IMG/VR virus record: IMGVR_UViG_3300028284_000012
Coordinates: 1 to 47,427 of that record
Length of the DNA: 47,427 nucleotides
Source: a virus
Strand: one strand, 5' to 3'
In this document: piece after piece, positions 15,769 through 25,641 of the stretch
Layout: every line of letters begins with the position of its first letter
Position numbering within the stretch: the stretch's first letter is position 1
Translations under genes and position numbers: made by a program
Notes under the pieces: generated by a model
Told to the model about the DNA's origin: nothing
What the model saw: the letters and a program-made list of their open reading frames with translations, nothing else
Databases searched by the model: none

Positions 15769-18700
15769 ATGAGTACAAAGTTTTTAAGTCCAGGCTGGCG
15801 AATGCCAAGAAATGCTAATCAGAGTAAAATTTCTAATTATAGTATTGAAAGTGTTTCAAATGTTACAGGATTTGTAAAAATACCTGGCCTAGCAAATAGT
15901 TTAAACTTAACAGATAAAGTTAGTATATCTATTTGGTGGAAAACTAGTACATTTCAAAATAACAGGTACATTATGGGTTTTAAAGGTCCAACCACTGCTA
16001 ATGGTTTTGATTTAGGAATGCATGGTAGTAATATTATATCATACGCTGCTTTTTCTGGTTCAAGTAGTGGAAACCCAACAGTAAATTTTGCTTACGATGA
16101 CGGTAATTGGCATCATTATGTTTTAACTTATAACGGAAGTATTCGTAAATTATATATAGATGGTATTTTAAAAGCAGAATCAGCGGCTTCTGGAAATATG
16201 TTGCTAGACTCTAACGGAGATTTTTATATGCTTGGAACTAATGCAGGTGCGTATGGTGGCATAGGCAAAGCAGTTGACAATTGTGTTTTTGATTATGCTT
16301 TATCAGATGGTGGTGTTTCAGTTGGTAGTACAGCCACTGGTCAAATAGCTGATCTTTATGGTGATGGTTTATCATTGCCTAATCCTATGGCTTTACCAAC
16401 CCCACCTATCGCTTATTATCCTTTAGGTACATCTGCTTGGAACGGACAATATTTAGCTGAAAACAATGCTATTGGAGATTATGTTTTTGATTTTGTTGGT
16501 ACTTCATCTCAAGAAATTAGCTTAACAACTAGTAACTTGCCAAGTGCAAATTCTTCTTTTAGTATGTCTGTTTGGTTAAATAGAGATTCTACAGTTCCAT
16601 CCTATGCAGGGGTTTTAAGCTTTGGAGATTTAGGATCAACAAATGTATTATCAATGGCTTATATTAATTTTGACACAAGCAATAACATTAAATATGGTTT
16701 TTACAATGGAGATGCTGGAAATACCGCAATATCAGCTAACAATTGGCATCACGTTGTTTTAACTTATAATGGAACAAATGCTACTTTTTATATAAATGGA
16801 CAAGTTGTCGGAATCCCAACCCAGCCAGGAACACTAGCTATACCTACTACAAGTACATTAAAAATTGGCGGTTTAAATACCTCAGCACAAACTTTTAACG
16901 GTAAAATTTCAAATGCTCAAATATTTAACGCAGTATTATCAGGACCAGAAGTAGAAACTCTTTATAACTACGGTTCACCAATACAAACTTTAGCTAATAT
17001 ACCTCAAAGCTCTAATCTTAAAGCTTGGTATAAACTCGATGCAACTGAGATTTATAATAGTACAAGTACAGAGTGGAGTGTAGATAATAATAAATATCCT
17101 TCTGCTTATCCAAGTTCTTTAAGTTTTGTACCTAATGATTATATAAATTGTGGAAGTCCAAGCTCTTTAGATTTTGAAAGAACAGATGCCTTTAGTATTT
17201 CAGCTTGGGTTAAAAGAGTTGGTTCAGGTTCTTATCAGTCCATAGTTTATAAAGCAAATAATAACAGTCCTTATAATGGTTACGCTTTTTATATAGATAA
17301 TAATAACAAAGTTGGGTTTAATATAACAATAGATTATACTTCAAATAATTATTTTGGTAAAGTTTGTACTTCTGTATTAAACACCGATTGGAATAATGTA
17401 TTAATAACTTACAACGGAAATTCTAATGTGTCTGGAGTAAATATTTATATAAATGGTAGTTTACAAACTGTTACCACAGTAGGAACTTCATCTGATTTAA
17501 CAGGTACATTATCAAATTCAATACCTTTTAATATAGGTGCAAGAAATAATACTGACGTTTTTCTTGATGGTAAACTTTCAAACACTCAAGTATTCAACAC
17601 GGCACTACCAGAAACAGGTTCTAACTCAGTAGAAACTATTTACAATAATGGAGCTCCTTTAACTGATATGAGCTCATTTAGTTCTTTGGTTTCTTGGTGG
17701 AAATTAAACAACACAACTACAGGTATTGGCAACTATTTAAGCAACTATACAACAGCGGTTGATTTTAACTATCTCAACACTGACTATCTTAGTTTAGGTA
17801 CGATGTCTACTTTATCGGCTGAAGCAGAGGTTACTTTTTCTATTTGGGCTAAAATAACAAAACCTGGTGGAACACAAGGTTTTAGTATGATTTATACTGA
17901 TAACTCTGACGGAGGAACTGGTAATAAAGGTACTATATTTATAGAACCTAGTGGAAATAATGCTAGAGTTAAGTGTACTTTAAGAAACACAAGCTCACTA
18001 AGGACTTCACTAGTTAACCACACGACCTTCAATAGTTGGCATAATATCACAGTAACATTTGGAACTACCTATGCTAAACTATACCTAAATGGACAACTGC
18101 AAGATACTGAAGCAGTGGGTACAGCTGCAAATTTAGGTGTAAATGCTTTTTTAGGTAGGTACTCAAGTACTAGTCCAGTTTATGCTACTGGTGGACTTTT
18201 AAGTAATTTTGCAATATTTAATTCTGAATTATCAGGTCCACAAGTCTTAACACTTTTTAACGGTGGAACTCCAGAAACCAGTATTTCTTTTTCTCCTGTA
18301 CATCACTGGAAACTAAATGATATTAACACAGGTTTAAATGACATAGGCTCATTAGCTAGCAACAACGCAACTCGTGGAGCAGCTGCTACAGGAACAGTTA
18401 GTTTAGGCCCAACAACTGCATCAAGTCTTGTTTCATCATTAAGCGGAACTAACAACGGAGCTACTGAATATGCTGGCTTTGTAAATACATTAGCTGGCGA
18501 TAGCACAGGAATGTCTCAATCAAACCTTGTTCAAAGTGACTTACAAACAGTTGCACCTTATAGTAAATATGCTATGAGTTTTGATGGATTATCAGATAAA
18601 ATAGATTGTGGTGTTTCTCCATTTGACGAAACAACTGGTGATATTACTATATCTGCTTGGGTTAAAAGAACAGCTGCAGCAGCTACATACGCACCTATAG

Positions 18701-19380
18701 TATCAGCAACTCAAGGTGTTGGTGGTGCTGATACTCAGTTTTCGTTTCAGTTTTATGGCAATTCATTAAGTCTCTTTTGGAAAGGCTTAACTGGTGGTGA
18801 TAACGAAATTGTACCTACTTCAGCTTTTACTGTTGCAAACGATGTTTGGTATTTAGTAAATTTTGTTAGAACTGGAACAACTGGTAGATTTTATGTTAAT
18901 GGAAATTTAATTCATCTATCCACTAAGACTTATGACGATTTTATTTCTACTGGTATACCAAATTTAAGTATAGGCGCTTGGTGGTTTTCAAGCAATGTAA
19001 GCGTTACTGGAAGTATATCAAATGTTTCAATCTGGAATACAGCTTTAACACCTGCACAAGTTAGAGAAATTTATAATCAAGGTAGTCCTAGCAATCTACA
19101 TAACTTTTCCGGCACAGCTCCTATAGCGTGGTGGCAGTTAGGTGAAAATAGTAGTTTCAATGGAAATGATTGGATATGTGCAGACGAAATAGGATCAAGC
19201 AATGGAGAAAGTGATGATATGGGTGTAAACGCTTTAACAAACGGCGTAGGTACAACAGCTAATGGAGTATCCACTGGAATGTCAGAAGGTAATTTAGTAG
19301 GTGATGCACCATATAGTACGGGTAATGCAATATCAAGTGGGATGCCGGTTACAGCTAGAGGAACAGATGTACCGTCGTAA
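15769..19380 (+). CDS. Giant adhesin with five LamG-like domains
   Basis: 1203 residues, paralogous to the preceding gene, starting one base after its stop. Five LamG-like modules begin near residues 25, 238, 450, 661 and 933, each with the SFDG-type first strand, SIWW/SAWVK strand, W-H-H/N core strand and closing N-F/S/A-I-F/W-N segment. Links include WWKL, AYYPLG and WKLNDINTGLNDIGSLASNN; the last is nearly identical to WKLDNLTTGLNDVGSLASND in the upstream protein, pointing to shared cassettes. The C-terminal ~120 residues after WWQLGENSSF are Gly/Ser/Asn rich with repeated STGMS/GNLV motifs. Likely a receptor-binding appendage subunit. Confidence 0.88.
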   Translation: MSTKFLSPGWRMPRNANQSKISNYSIESVSNVTGFVKIPGLANSLNLTDKVSISIWWKTSTFQNNRYIMGFKGPTTANGFDLGMHGSNIISYAAFSGSSSGNPTVNFAYDDGNWHHYVLTYNGSIRKLYIDGILKAESAASGNMLLDSNGDFYMLGTNAGAYGGIGKAVDNCVFDYALSDGGVSVGSTATGQIADLYGDGLSLPNPMALPTPPIAYYPLGTSAWNGQYLAENNAIGDYVFDFVGTSSQEISLTTSNLPSANSSFSMSVWLNRDSTVPSYAGVLSFGDLGSTNVLSMAYINFDTSNNIKYGFYNGDAGNTAISANNWHHVVLTYNGTNATFYINGQVVGIPTQPGTLAIPTTSTLKIGGLNTSAQTFNGKISNAQIFNAVLSGPEVETLYNYGSPIQTLANIPQSSNLKAWYKLDATEIYNSTSTEWSVDNNKYPSAYPSSLSFVPNDYINCGSPSSLDFERTDAFSISAWVKRVGSGSYQSIVYKANNNSPYNGYAFYIDNNNKVGFNITIDYTSNNYFGKVCTSVLNTDWNNVLITYNGNSNVSGVNIYINGSLQTVTTVGTSSDLTGTLSNSIPFNIGARNNTDVFLDGKLSNTQVFNTALPETGSNSVETIYNNGAPLTDMSSFSSLVSWWKLNNTTTGIGNYLSNYTTAVDFNYLNTDYLSLGTMSTLSAEAEVTFSIWAKITKPGGTQGFSMIYTDNSDGGTGNKGTIFIEPSGNNARVKCTLRNTSSLRTSLVNHTTFNSWHNITVTFGTTYAKLYLNGQLQDTEAVGTAANLGVNAFLGRYSSTSPVYATGGLLSNFAIFNSELSGPQVLTLFNGGTPETSISFSPVHHWKLNDINTGLNDIGSLASNNATRGAAATGTVSLGPTTASSLVSSLSGTNNGATEYAGFVNTLAGDSTGMSQSNLVQSDLQTVAPYSKYAMSFDGLSDKIDCGVSPFDETTGDITISAWVKRTAAAATYAPIVSATQGVGGADTQFSFQFYGNSLSLFWKGLTGGDNEIVPTSAFTVANDVWYLVNFVRTGTTGRFYVNGNLIHLSTKTYDDFISTGIPNLSIGAWWFSSNVSVTGSISNVSIWNTALTPAQVREIYNQGSPSNLHNFSGTAPIAWWQLGENSSFNGNDWICADEIGSSNGESDDMGVNALTNGVGTTANGVSTGMSEGNLVGDAPYSTGNAISSGMPVTARGTDVPS

Positions 19381-19440
19381 AAAAAGATTAAAACAAGTAA
19401 ATATATAAATAACAAGTAATTAACAAATAACAATTAAACA

Positions 19441-19692
19441 ATGGCAACAACTTATGTAGTAATTAACTTATCTGATACAAACGCTGTTTTGTTCAGTCAA
19501 GTGAATCAGTCTTCTGCTCAAACAATGAGAAGAAACATAGCTAACACAGAGGGTGTTTTGTCTTTTCAGGTAGAGCCTAGCTTTATTACAAACGGTTCGT
19601 TGACACCTGTTGGGACTTATACTCATGAAGAGATACTAGTCTTACTAGCTACTCCAGAATGGACACCTGCTGAACCAGAACCAGGAGAATAA
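19441..19692 (+). CDS. Small unknown protein after adhesin genes
   Basis: 83 residues. A beta-prone N-terminus (TTYVVINLSDTNAVLFSQVN) is followed by a helix, then GSLTPVGTYTHEEILVLLAT and an acidic Pro-rich tail (PAEPEPGE). The general form, a short beta domain with a Trp-Pro and acidic end, is like the small protein at 3644-3904 behind the other fibre gene, although sequence identity is low. That parallel position suggests a fibre accessory role. The ATG is preceded by an A-rich 60-base leader (contains aacaagtaa twice) with no G/C-rich signal. Confidence 0.65.
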   Translation: MATTYVVINLSDTNAVLFSQVNQSSAQTMRRNIANTEGVLSFQVEPSFITNGSLTPVGTYTHEEILVLLATPEWTPAEPEPGE

Positions 19693-19720
19693 ATAAAAAC
19701 AAACAATTAAATTAAATCAA

Positions 19721-19969
19721 ATGAAAATTAAAGAAGAAGAATTATTATTAATTCAAGAGCAACAAAAACAGCTTAACGAGTTAGTTCACAACATCGGATT
19801 ATTAGAAAGCCAAAAGCATGGACTACTTCATGAAATAGCTGGAGCTAATAAAGAAATAGAAGATTACAAAGAGGTTTTAGAAGCTGAGTATGGTGCTATC
19901 AACATCAATGTTGAAGATGGTGTTTATACTAAGATAGAAGAAGATGTCGAAAGTAATAAGGAAGATTAG
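19721..19969 (+). CDS. Small coiled-coil protein
   Basis: 82 residues, almost entirely helical and charged: EEELLLIQEQQKQLNELVHN, then IGLLESQKHGLLHEIAGANK, ending with an acidic tail (EEDVESNKED). The heptad pattern predicts a coiled coil through about residue 55, followed by a short EYGAININVEDG beta turn. Similar proteins occur near structural genes of marine cyanophages and others, from memory, with no assigned function. Its 3' end overlaps the next gene by 26 bases. Confidence 0.7.
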   Translation: MKIKEEELLLIQEQQKQLNELVHNIGLLESQKHGLLHEIAGANKEIEDYKEVLEAEYGAININVEDGVYTKIEEDVESNKED

Positions 19970-20171
19970 TATAGGTTCTGACTACAAGAACGATGCAATG
20001 CATTATTCAACTGGTCAGGAAGTGTACGGTGGACATACTATTAGTGATATTCTTTTTGAAGATCAAGATCAGTCATATAATATTTTTATAACTAAAAATA
20101 ATGAAGTCTTGCCTTGGAAAAAGTTTAATGCTAATATGGCAATATCTGTAGAGTACGATTTAAAGTACTAA
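19944..20171 (+). CDS. Unknown small protein upstream of GroES-like gene
   Basis: 75 residues from an ATG inside the end of the coiled-coil gene. Landmarks are KISIGSDYKNDAMHYSTGQE, GGHTISDILFEDQ and NNEVLPWKKFN. Aromatic-rich, no membrane segment, no recognised motif. TAATG links it to the GroES-like gene. The compact overlap with both neighbours supports that it is translated; its conserved-looking block order suggests a structural accessory or regulatory miniprotein. Confidence 0.65.
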   Translation: MSKVIRKISIGSDYKNDAMHYSTGQEVYGGHTISDILFEDQDQSYNIFITKNNEVLPWKKFNANMAISVEYDLKY

Positions 20172-20764
20172 TGAAAAGCTTATATAGCTTTATTGTAAAA
20201 CCTTTAAATGAAAGGTATGACAATGTTAAAAAAGTTGATGATAAAACACTCATCATTAATACAGGTATTGAAAACCATAGGTTTGTTAGTAAAAAAGCTG
20301 CTGTTGTATCTACTCCAGCGGCTTACACCTCAAAGATAAAAGTAGGTGATGAGCTTTATGTACATCACAATATATTTAGAAGATGGTATGATCAAAAAGG
20401 TAATGAAAGAAATAGTTCAACCTTTTTTAAAGATGACTTATACTTTGTTTCACCAGAACAAATATACATGTATAATCTTAAACCACATCTAGATTATTGT
20501 TTTGTTAAACCACTTAAAAACCAAAACTTATTAGAGAACAGGAAAGAGCAACCTAACGTTGGTGTAATGAAATATAGTAATAGTTCATTAGAAGCGCTAG
20601 GGATCACTCCTGGAACACTTATTACGTTTACCCCAAATTCTGAGTTTGAGTTTGTTATTGAAGGTGAACGACTTTATTGTATGAAATCAAATGATATAGC
20701 TTTAACTCATGAATACCAAGGAAACGAAGAAGAAAATAATCCAAGCTGGGCAAAAAGCAGTTGA
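20171..20764 (+). CDS. Tandem GroES-like domain protein
   Basis: 197 residues that read as two GroES-type barrels. First half (about 1-105): SFIVKPLNERYD at the start, AAVVSTPAAYTSKIKVGDEL then YVHHNIFRRWY, and a last strand YFVSPEQIYMYN. Second half (about 106-180): DYCFVKPLKN, NVGVMKYSN, GITPGTLITFTPNSEFEF and LYCMKSNDIAL. These follow the GroES order of N-terminal VKPL strand, V-x-x-P/N strand, GD/GT-L-hydrophobic strand and terminal D-I strand. It is separate from the true groES at 5848 and sits one gene before TerS/TerL. It may be a capsid-folding co-chaperonin like T4 gp31 or a GroES-fold virion protein. Fold call is inference from pattern. Confidence 0.6.
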   Translation: MKSLYSFIVKPLNERYDNVKKVDDKTLIINTGIENHRFVSKKAAVVSTPAAYTSKIKVGDELYVHHNIFRRWYDQKGNERNSSTFFKDDLYFVSPEQIYMYNLKPHLDYCFVKPLKNQNLLENRKEQPNVGVMKYSNSSLEALGITPGTLITFTPNSEFEFVIEGERLYCMKSNDIALTHEYQGNEEENNPSWAKSS

Positions 20765-20984
20765 GGAATTAATTAAGGTAGCAAAAGAAAAGATTGTAGA
20801 CTCAGACGACGATGTTAGCGCTGATAGATTAAAGAATGCTGCCGCTACTAAGAAACTAGCTATATTTGACGCTTTTGAAATACTTAATCGTATTCAACAA
20901 GAGGAAGATATACTAAATGAAAAGCCAAAGGAAATTAAAGAGCAAAAGTCTTTTAGAGGTTTTGCAGAGGGGAGAAGTAAGTGA
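20709..20984 (+). CDS. Putative terminase small subunit
   Basis: 91 residues, helical, starting inside the GroES-like gene (56-base overlap; no later ATG keeps the conserved helix). The segment SADRLKNAAATKKLAIFDAF followed by EILNRIQQEEDIL is typical of short proteins encoded directly upstream of TerL in marine phages and usually predicted as TerS. The Lys-rich N-terminus could bind DNA. Its stop overlaps the GTG start of TerL (GTGA). Position and helix pattern support the call; sequence alone does not prove it. Confidence 0.65.
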   Translation: MNTKETKKKIIQAGQKAVEELIKVAKEKIVDSDDDVSADRLKNAAATKKLAIFDAFEILNRIQQEEDILNEKPKEIKEQKSFRGFAEGRSK

Positions 20985-23203
20985 GTTACGAGCAGTTGCT
21001 TTGGAAAGAGATTAAGGACGTTGTAAATCCTAAGATATTAGCTAAAAACAATAGATTTAAAAAATGGGAGTATGGTTATAACTCTGATTATGATTTTATA
21101 GTAATAAGTAAAACTGGAAAAATTGGACAAATCATTGAAATACAGGATCTCAGGATTGCTTTACCGGCAACAGATGAACCGTTTAAACGAAGCGATAAAA
21201 AAGCGGAACAATACTGGGAAAGACAAGACTACCCAAAAGAGCTAAGTAAAATTAAAAGTAGATTTGACTGGGAAGAATATCCAGCTGAATTTAAAGAAAA
21301 GTGGTATGATTACATCGACGAAGAATTCAAAAGGCGAGAAAATGGTTATTGGTTTTACAATAACGGCGTGGCTAATTACATTACTGGTACTCATTACATG
21401 TACCTCCAATGGTCAAAGATCGATATTGGAGCACCAGACTATAGAGAAGCTAACAGACTCTTCTTTATATTTTGGGAAGCATGTAAAGCAGATGCAAGAT
21501 GTTACGGAATGTGCTACCTTAAAAACAGACGATCTGGATTCTCTTTTATGTCATCAGCGGAGCTTGTTAACCAAGCTACAATATCTTCCGATGCTAGATT
21601 CGGTATATTGTCCAAGTCTGGTTCGGATGCCAAAAAAATGTTTACAGATAAAGTTGTACCCATATCAGTCAACTACCCGTTCTTCTTTAAACCCATTCAA
21701 GATGGTATGGATAGGCCGAAAACGGAACTGGCATATCGTGTTCCGGCATCAAAGCTTACTAGAAGAAAGCTTGAGTCGAATGAACAGCTTAGAGAATTAG
21801 AAGGATTAGATACAACTATTGACTGGAAAAACACAGGTGATAACTCTTATGATGGTGAAAAGCTAAAGCTATTAGCTCATGATGAAAGTGGTAAATGGGA
21901 AAGACCTGATAATATATTAAATAACTGGAGAGTTACAAAAACTACATTAAGACTAGGAGCTAAGGTTGTTGGTAAGTGTATGATGGGCTCGACTTCAAAT
22001 GCTTTAGACAAAGGTGGAGACAATTTCAAAAAACTATACAATAATTCAACAGTTACAAAGAGAAATAGAAACGGACAAACATCTTCTGGCCTCTACTCTC
22101 TTTTCATCCCTATGGAATGGAACTACGAAGGATTCATGGATACTTTTGGATTTCCTGTCTTCATTGGACAAAAGAGTCCAGTCAAAGGAGTCGATGGTGA
22201 ACCAATTACAATCGGAGTCATTGAGCACTGGGAAAACGAAGTTGATGGATTAAAAGATGATCCTGATGGATTAAATGAATACTACAGACAGTTTCCAAGA
22301 ACTGAAGCTCACGCATTTAGAGACGAAACTAAAGATAGTTTATTTAATCTAACTAAGATATACGAGCAGATAGATTATAATGCAGAGTTAAATAATTCTG
22401 CAACAGTTACAACTGGTAGCTTTCAATGGGAAAATGGTATACAAGATTCAAGGGTTATATTTAACCCAAATAGAAACGGTAGGTTTCAAATAAGCTGGGT
22501 ACCACCTAAAAACTTGCAAAATCGAGTGATACTAAAGAATAACGGTAAGTATCCTGGAAACGAACACGTTGGAGCTTTTGGATTAGATAGTTATGATATA
22601 TCAGGTACTGTAGATGGTAAAGGATCTAATGGTGCTTTACATGGTTTAACAAAGTTTAGCATGGAAGACGCGCCGCCTAATCACTTCTTTTTAGAATATA
22701 TATCAAGACCACAAACTGCTGAAATATTCTTTGAAGATGTATTAATGGCTTGTGTATTTTATGGCATGCCTATACTTGCTGAGAATAACAAACCTAGGTT
22801 TTTATATTATTTAAAACGAAGAGGTTATAGAGGTTATTCTATGAATCGTCCTGATAAAGTTTGGAATAAACTTTCAACAACTGAAAAGGAGATAGGTGGA
22901 ATACCTAACTCAAGTGAAGATATTAAGCAAGCACACGCTGCTGCGATTGAATCTTATATAGAAACATATGTAGGATTAAAAGAAGATGGTTATGGAGACA
23001 TGTACCATCAAAAAACATTAGAAGACTGGGCTAAGTTCAATATTAACAATAGAACAAAGCACGATGCTTCGATAAGTTCAGGTTTAGCAATAATGGCTTG
23101 TAATAAAAATAGGTATACACCTGTTAATAAAAGACAAACTAAATCTGTAGCTTTAGGTATTAAAAGATATGATAACACGGGTTATAATTCAAAAATAAAA
23201 TAG
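20981..23203 (+). CDS. terL: Terminase large subunit
   Basis: 740 residues. The start is GTG at 20981, since an in-frame TAA lies immediately upstream. ATPase motifs: Walker A variant KNRRSGFS at 181-188; Walker B AHDE with Asp301-Glu302 after hydrophobic LL; coupling motif GSTSN at 336-340. The nuclease domain carries the acidic triad candidates Asp536 (FGLDSYD), Glu601 (LAEN) and Asp695 (KHDAS). It powers DNA translocation into the prohead and cuts the concatemer. The variant Walker A (R-R-x-G-F-S) is common in viral terminases. It overlaps TerS and abuts the portal gene (stop 23203, ATG 23204). Confident. Confidence 0.95.
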   Translation: MSYEQLLWKEIKDVVNPKILAKNNRFKKWEYGYNSDYDFIVISKTGKIGQIIEIQDLRIALPATDEPFKRSDKKAEQYWERQDYPKELSKIKSRFDWEEYPAEFKEKWYDYIDEEFKRRENGYWFYNNGVANYITGTHYMYLQWSKIDIGAPDYREANRLFFIFWEACKADARCYGMCYLKNRRSGFSFMSSAELVNQATISSDARFGILSKSGSDAKKMFTDKVVPISVNYPFFFKPIQDGMDRPKTELAYRVPASKLTRRKLESNEQLRELEGLDTTIDWKNTGDNSYDGEKLKLLAHDESGKWERPDNILNNWRVTKTTLRLGAKVVGKCMMGSTSNALDKGGDNFKKLYNNSTVTKRNRNGQTSSGLYSLFIPMEWNYEGFMDTFGFPVFIGQKSPVKGVDGEPITIGVIEHWENEVDGLKDDPDGLNEYYRQFPRTEAHAFRDETKDSLFNLTKIYEQIDYNAELNNSATVTTGSFQWENGIQDSRVIFNPNRNGRFQISWVPPKNLQNRVILKNNGKYPGNEHVGAFGLDSYDISGTVDGKGSNGALHGLTKFSMEDAPPNHFFLEYISRPQTAEIFFEDVLMACVFYGMPILAENNKPRFLYYLKRRGYRGYSMNRPDKVWNKLSTTEKEIGGIPNSSEDIKQAHAAAIESYIETYVGLKEDGYGDMYHQKTLEDWAKFNINNRTKHDASISSGLAIMACNKNRYTPVNKRQTKSVALGIKRYDNTGYNSKIK

Positions 23204-25615
23204 ATGATAAAAACTAATTACAATAGTTCTTTTCCAGATCAGGTCGTACCAGATGTAGAAAAAGCTTCTTATGATTATGGTTTACAAGTAGGTAGAGCAA
23301 TAGAATCTGAGTGGTTTAGAAGCGATAAAGGTTGGCAGGATAGATTTAATACGAACTATAATAATTTCCATAAGCTAAGATTATACGCTAGAGGAGAACA
23401 ATCTATTCAAAAGTACAAAGACGAATTATCAATCAATGGTGACTTATCTTATTTAAACTTGGACTGGAAACCCGTACCAGTTATACCTAAGTTTGTAGAT
23501 ATTGTTGTTAATGGTATGTCTCAAAGATCTTATGATATTAAAGCTTATGCTCAAGATCCTGAGTCTATAATGAAAAGAACTGCTTATGCTGAAGCTTTAC
23601 AAGTGGACATGATGCAGAAAAATTTTATCAATAAGATTAAACAAACTACAGGCTTAGACGTCTCAAGATCCCAAGGTAAAGGTTTAGATATGGAGAGTGA
23701 AGAGGATATACAGCTTCACATGCAGATGGATTATAAAGAATCTGTTGAAGTAGCTGAAGAAGAAGTAATTAACAATGTATTAGCTAAAAACAAATATGAT
23801 TTAACTAGAAGAAGATTAAATCAAGATTTAACTATATTAGGTATTGCAGCTGCTAAAACTTCTTTTAATAGATCAGAAGGTGTTACTGTTGATTATGTAG
23901 ATCCATCAAGTTTAGTTTATTCATACACTGAAGATCCTAACTTTGAAGATATATATTATGTAGGTGAAGTAAAGCCAATAAGCTTACCAGAACTTAAAAA
24001 ACAATTTCCTAACTTAACTACTAGTGAGTTAGAAGAAATACAAAAGTATCCAGGTAATCAAAGCTATACTAGAAACTGGAGTGGTCGCTATGATGATGAT
24101 ACAGTACAAGTATTATATTTTGAATATAAGACTTATACTAACCAAGTGTTTAAAATAAAGCAAACAGCATCAGGCCTTGAAAAAGCATTAGAAAAACAAG
24201 ATACATTTATAGATGCACCAGAGGGTGACAACTTTAAAAAAGCATTTAGATCAATTGAAGTACTATATTCAGGAGCTAAAATACTAGGACATGAAAAAAT
24301 GCTCGAGTGGAAGATGGCTGAAAATATGACTAGACCATATGCCGACACTGTTAAAGTTAATATGAACTACAACATCGTAGCTCCTAGACTATATAAAGGT
24401 CGCATAGAATCAATTGTAAGCAGAATAACTGGTTTTGCTGATATGATACAGCTAACTCATTTAAAACTGCAACAGGTGATGTCTAGGATAGTGCCTGATG
24501 GGGTTTATATGGATATAGATGGTTTAGCAGAAGTAGATTTAGGAAACGGAACTAATTACAATCCAGCAGAAGCATTAAATATGTATTTTCAAACTGGATC
24601 TTTAGTTGGTAGATCAATGACTCAAGACGGTGGTATGAATCCAGGTAAAGTTCCAATCCAAGAACTTTCTACTTCAAATGGTATGGGTAAAATACAGTCG
24701 TTAATACAAACTTATGAGTATTACTTAAAAATGATTAGAGATGTAACCGGACTTAATGAAGCTAGAGATGGCACATTACCAGACAAGCAGTCATTAGTTG
24801 GTTTACAAAAATTAGCTGCTGCTAATTCAAATGTAGCTACTAGACATGTATTACAAGCTAGTTTATATTTAACACTTAGAACTTGTGAAAATATATCACT
24901 AAGAGTTGCTGATGCTTTAATGTTTCCAATGACTAAACAGTCTTTGATGTCTAGTATATCTAGATACAACGTAGGAACATTAGAAGAATTGTCTAGATTA
25001 AACATGCATGACTTTGGTATATTCTTAGAACTAGAACCAGATGAAGAGCAAAAACAAATATTAGAACAAAATATTCAAATAGCTTTACAAGCTGGGCAAA
25101 TAGATCTTGAAGATGCTATTGACATTAGAGAAGTTGCTAATTTAAAGTTAGCAAATCAAATGCTGAAGAAACGTAGGAAAGATAAAGCAGCTAGAGATCA
25201 ACAAGCACAGCAGGCTAATATGCAAGCTCAAGCACAGTCTAACGCGCAGTTAGCAGAGCAAACAGCTATGGCAGAGGCTCAGAAGCAGCAAATACTTACT
25301 GAGCAAAAAATGCAACTTGAAAAAGCTAAGTCTGATTTTGAAGTTCAAAAAATGGAGAGAGAAGCACAAATTAAACAACAGTTAATGGAACTAGAGTTTA
25401 ATTATAATATGCAGCTTACTCAAGCTCAAGGACAAGCTAAAAAACAAGAAGAAAATTTTAAAGAAGATCGTAAAGACGAACGAACTAAAATACAAGCAAC
25501 ACAACAATCTGAGTTGATAGATCAAAGAAAAAATGATTTATTACCGAAGAACTTTGAATCCGCAGGTAATGACAATATGGGTGGATTTGGCTTAGAGCAA
25601 TTTGGCCCTAAGTAA
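23204..25615 (+). CDS. Portal protein
   Basis: 803 residues, long for a portal but in the range of podovirus and crAss-like phages. Early landmarks: YARGEQSIQKYKDEL and LNLDWKPVPVIPKFVDIVVN, a conserved portal-type block. A middle region with MNYNIVAPRLYKGRIESIVS and LTHLKLQQVMSRIVPDGVYM represents the wing/stem area. After about residue 640 comes a long Gln/Ala/Lys/Glu helix (AQQANMQAQAQSNAQLAEQT and onward), probably a barrel-type C-terminal coiled coil reaching into the capsid. It starts directly after TerL and is followed by scaffold and MCP genes. The portal ring is the packaging channel and the tail attachment point. Confidence 0.9.
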   Translation: MIKTNYNSSFPDQVVPDVEKASYDYGLQVGRAIESEWFRSDKGWQDRFNTNYNNFHKLRLYARGEQSIQKYKDELSINGDLSYLNLDWKPVPVIPKFVDIVVNGMSQRSYDIKAYAQDPESIMKRTAYAEALQVDMMQKNFINKIKQTTGLDVSRSQGKGLDMESEEDIQLHMQMDYKESVEVAEEEVINNVLAKNKYDLTRRRLNQDLTILGIAAAKTSFNRSEGVTVDYVDPSSLVYSYTEDPNFEDIYYVGEVKPISLPELKKQFPNLTTSELEEIQKYPGNQSYTRNWSGRYDDDTVQVLYFEYKTYTNQVFKIKQTASGLEKALEKQDTFIDAPEGDNFKKAFRSIEVLYSGAKILGHEKMLEWKMAENMTRPYADTVKVNMNYNIVAPRLYKGRIESIVSRITGFADMIQLTHLKLQQVMSRIVPDGVYMDIDGLAEVDLGNGTNYNPAEALNMYFQTGSLVGRSMTQDGGMNPGKVPIQELSTSNGMGKIQSLIQTYEYYLKMIRDVTGLNEARDGTLPDKQSLVGLQKLAAANSNVATRHVLQASLYLTLRTCENISLRVADALMFPMTKQSLMSSISRYNVGTLEELSRLNMHDFGIFLELEPDEEQKQILEQNIQIALQAGQIDLEDAIDIREVANLKLANQMLKKRRKDKAARDQQAQQANMQAQAQSNAQLAEQTAMAEAQKQQILTEQKMQLEKAKSDFEVQKMEREAQIKQQLMELEFNYNMQLTQAQGQAKKQEENFKEDRKDERTKIQATQQSELIDQRKNDLLPKNFESAGNDNMGGFGLEQFGPK

Positions 25616-25641
25616 TTTTTTATTAACTATTATATTATATT

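Noticed and set aside
11430-19380. LamG region considered as a DNA repeat array or CRISPR
   Set aside because: Repetition is at protein level with modules of 200-280 residues; nucleotide copies are strongly diverged and no spacer pattern exists.
21264-21800. 178-codon plus-strand frame in another phase inside terL
   Set aside because: terL is continuous with all motifs in its own frame; the second frame has no independent start context or motif.
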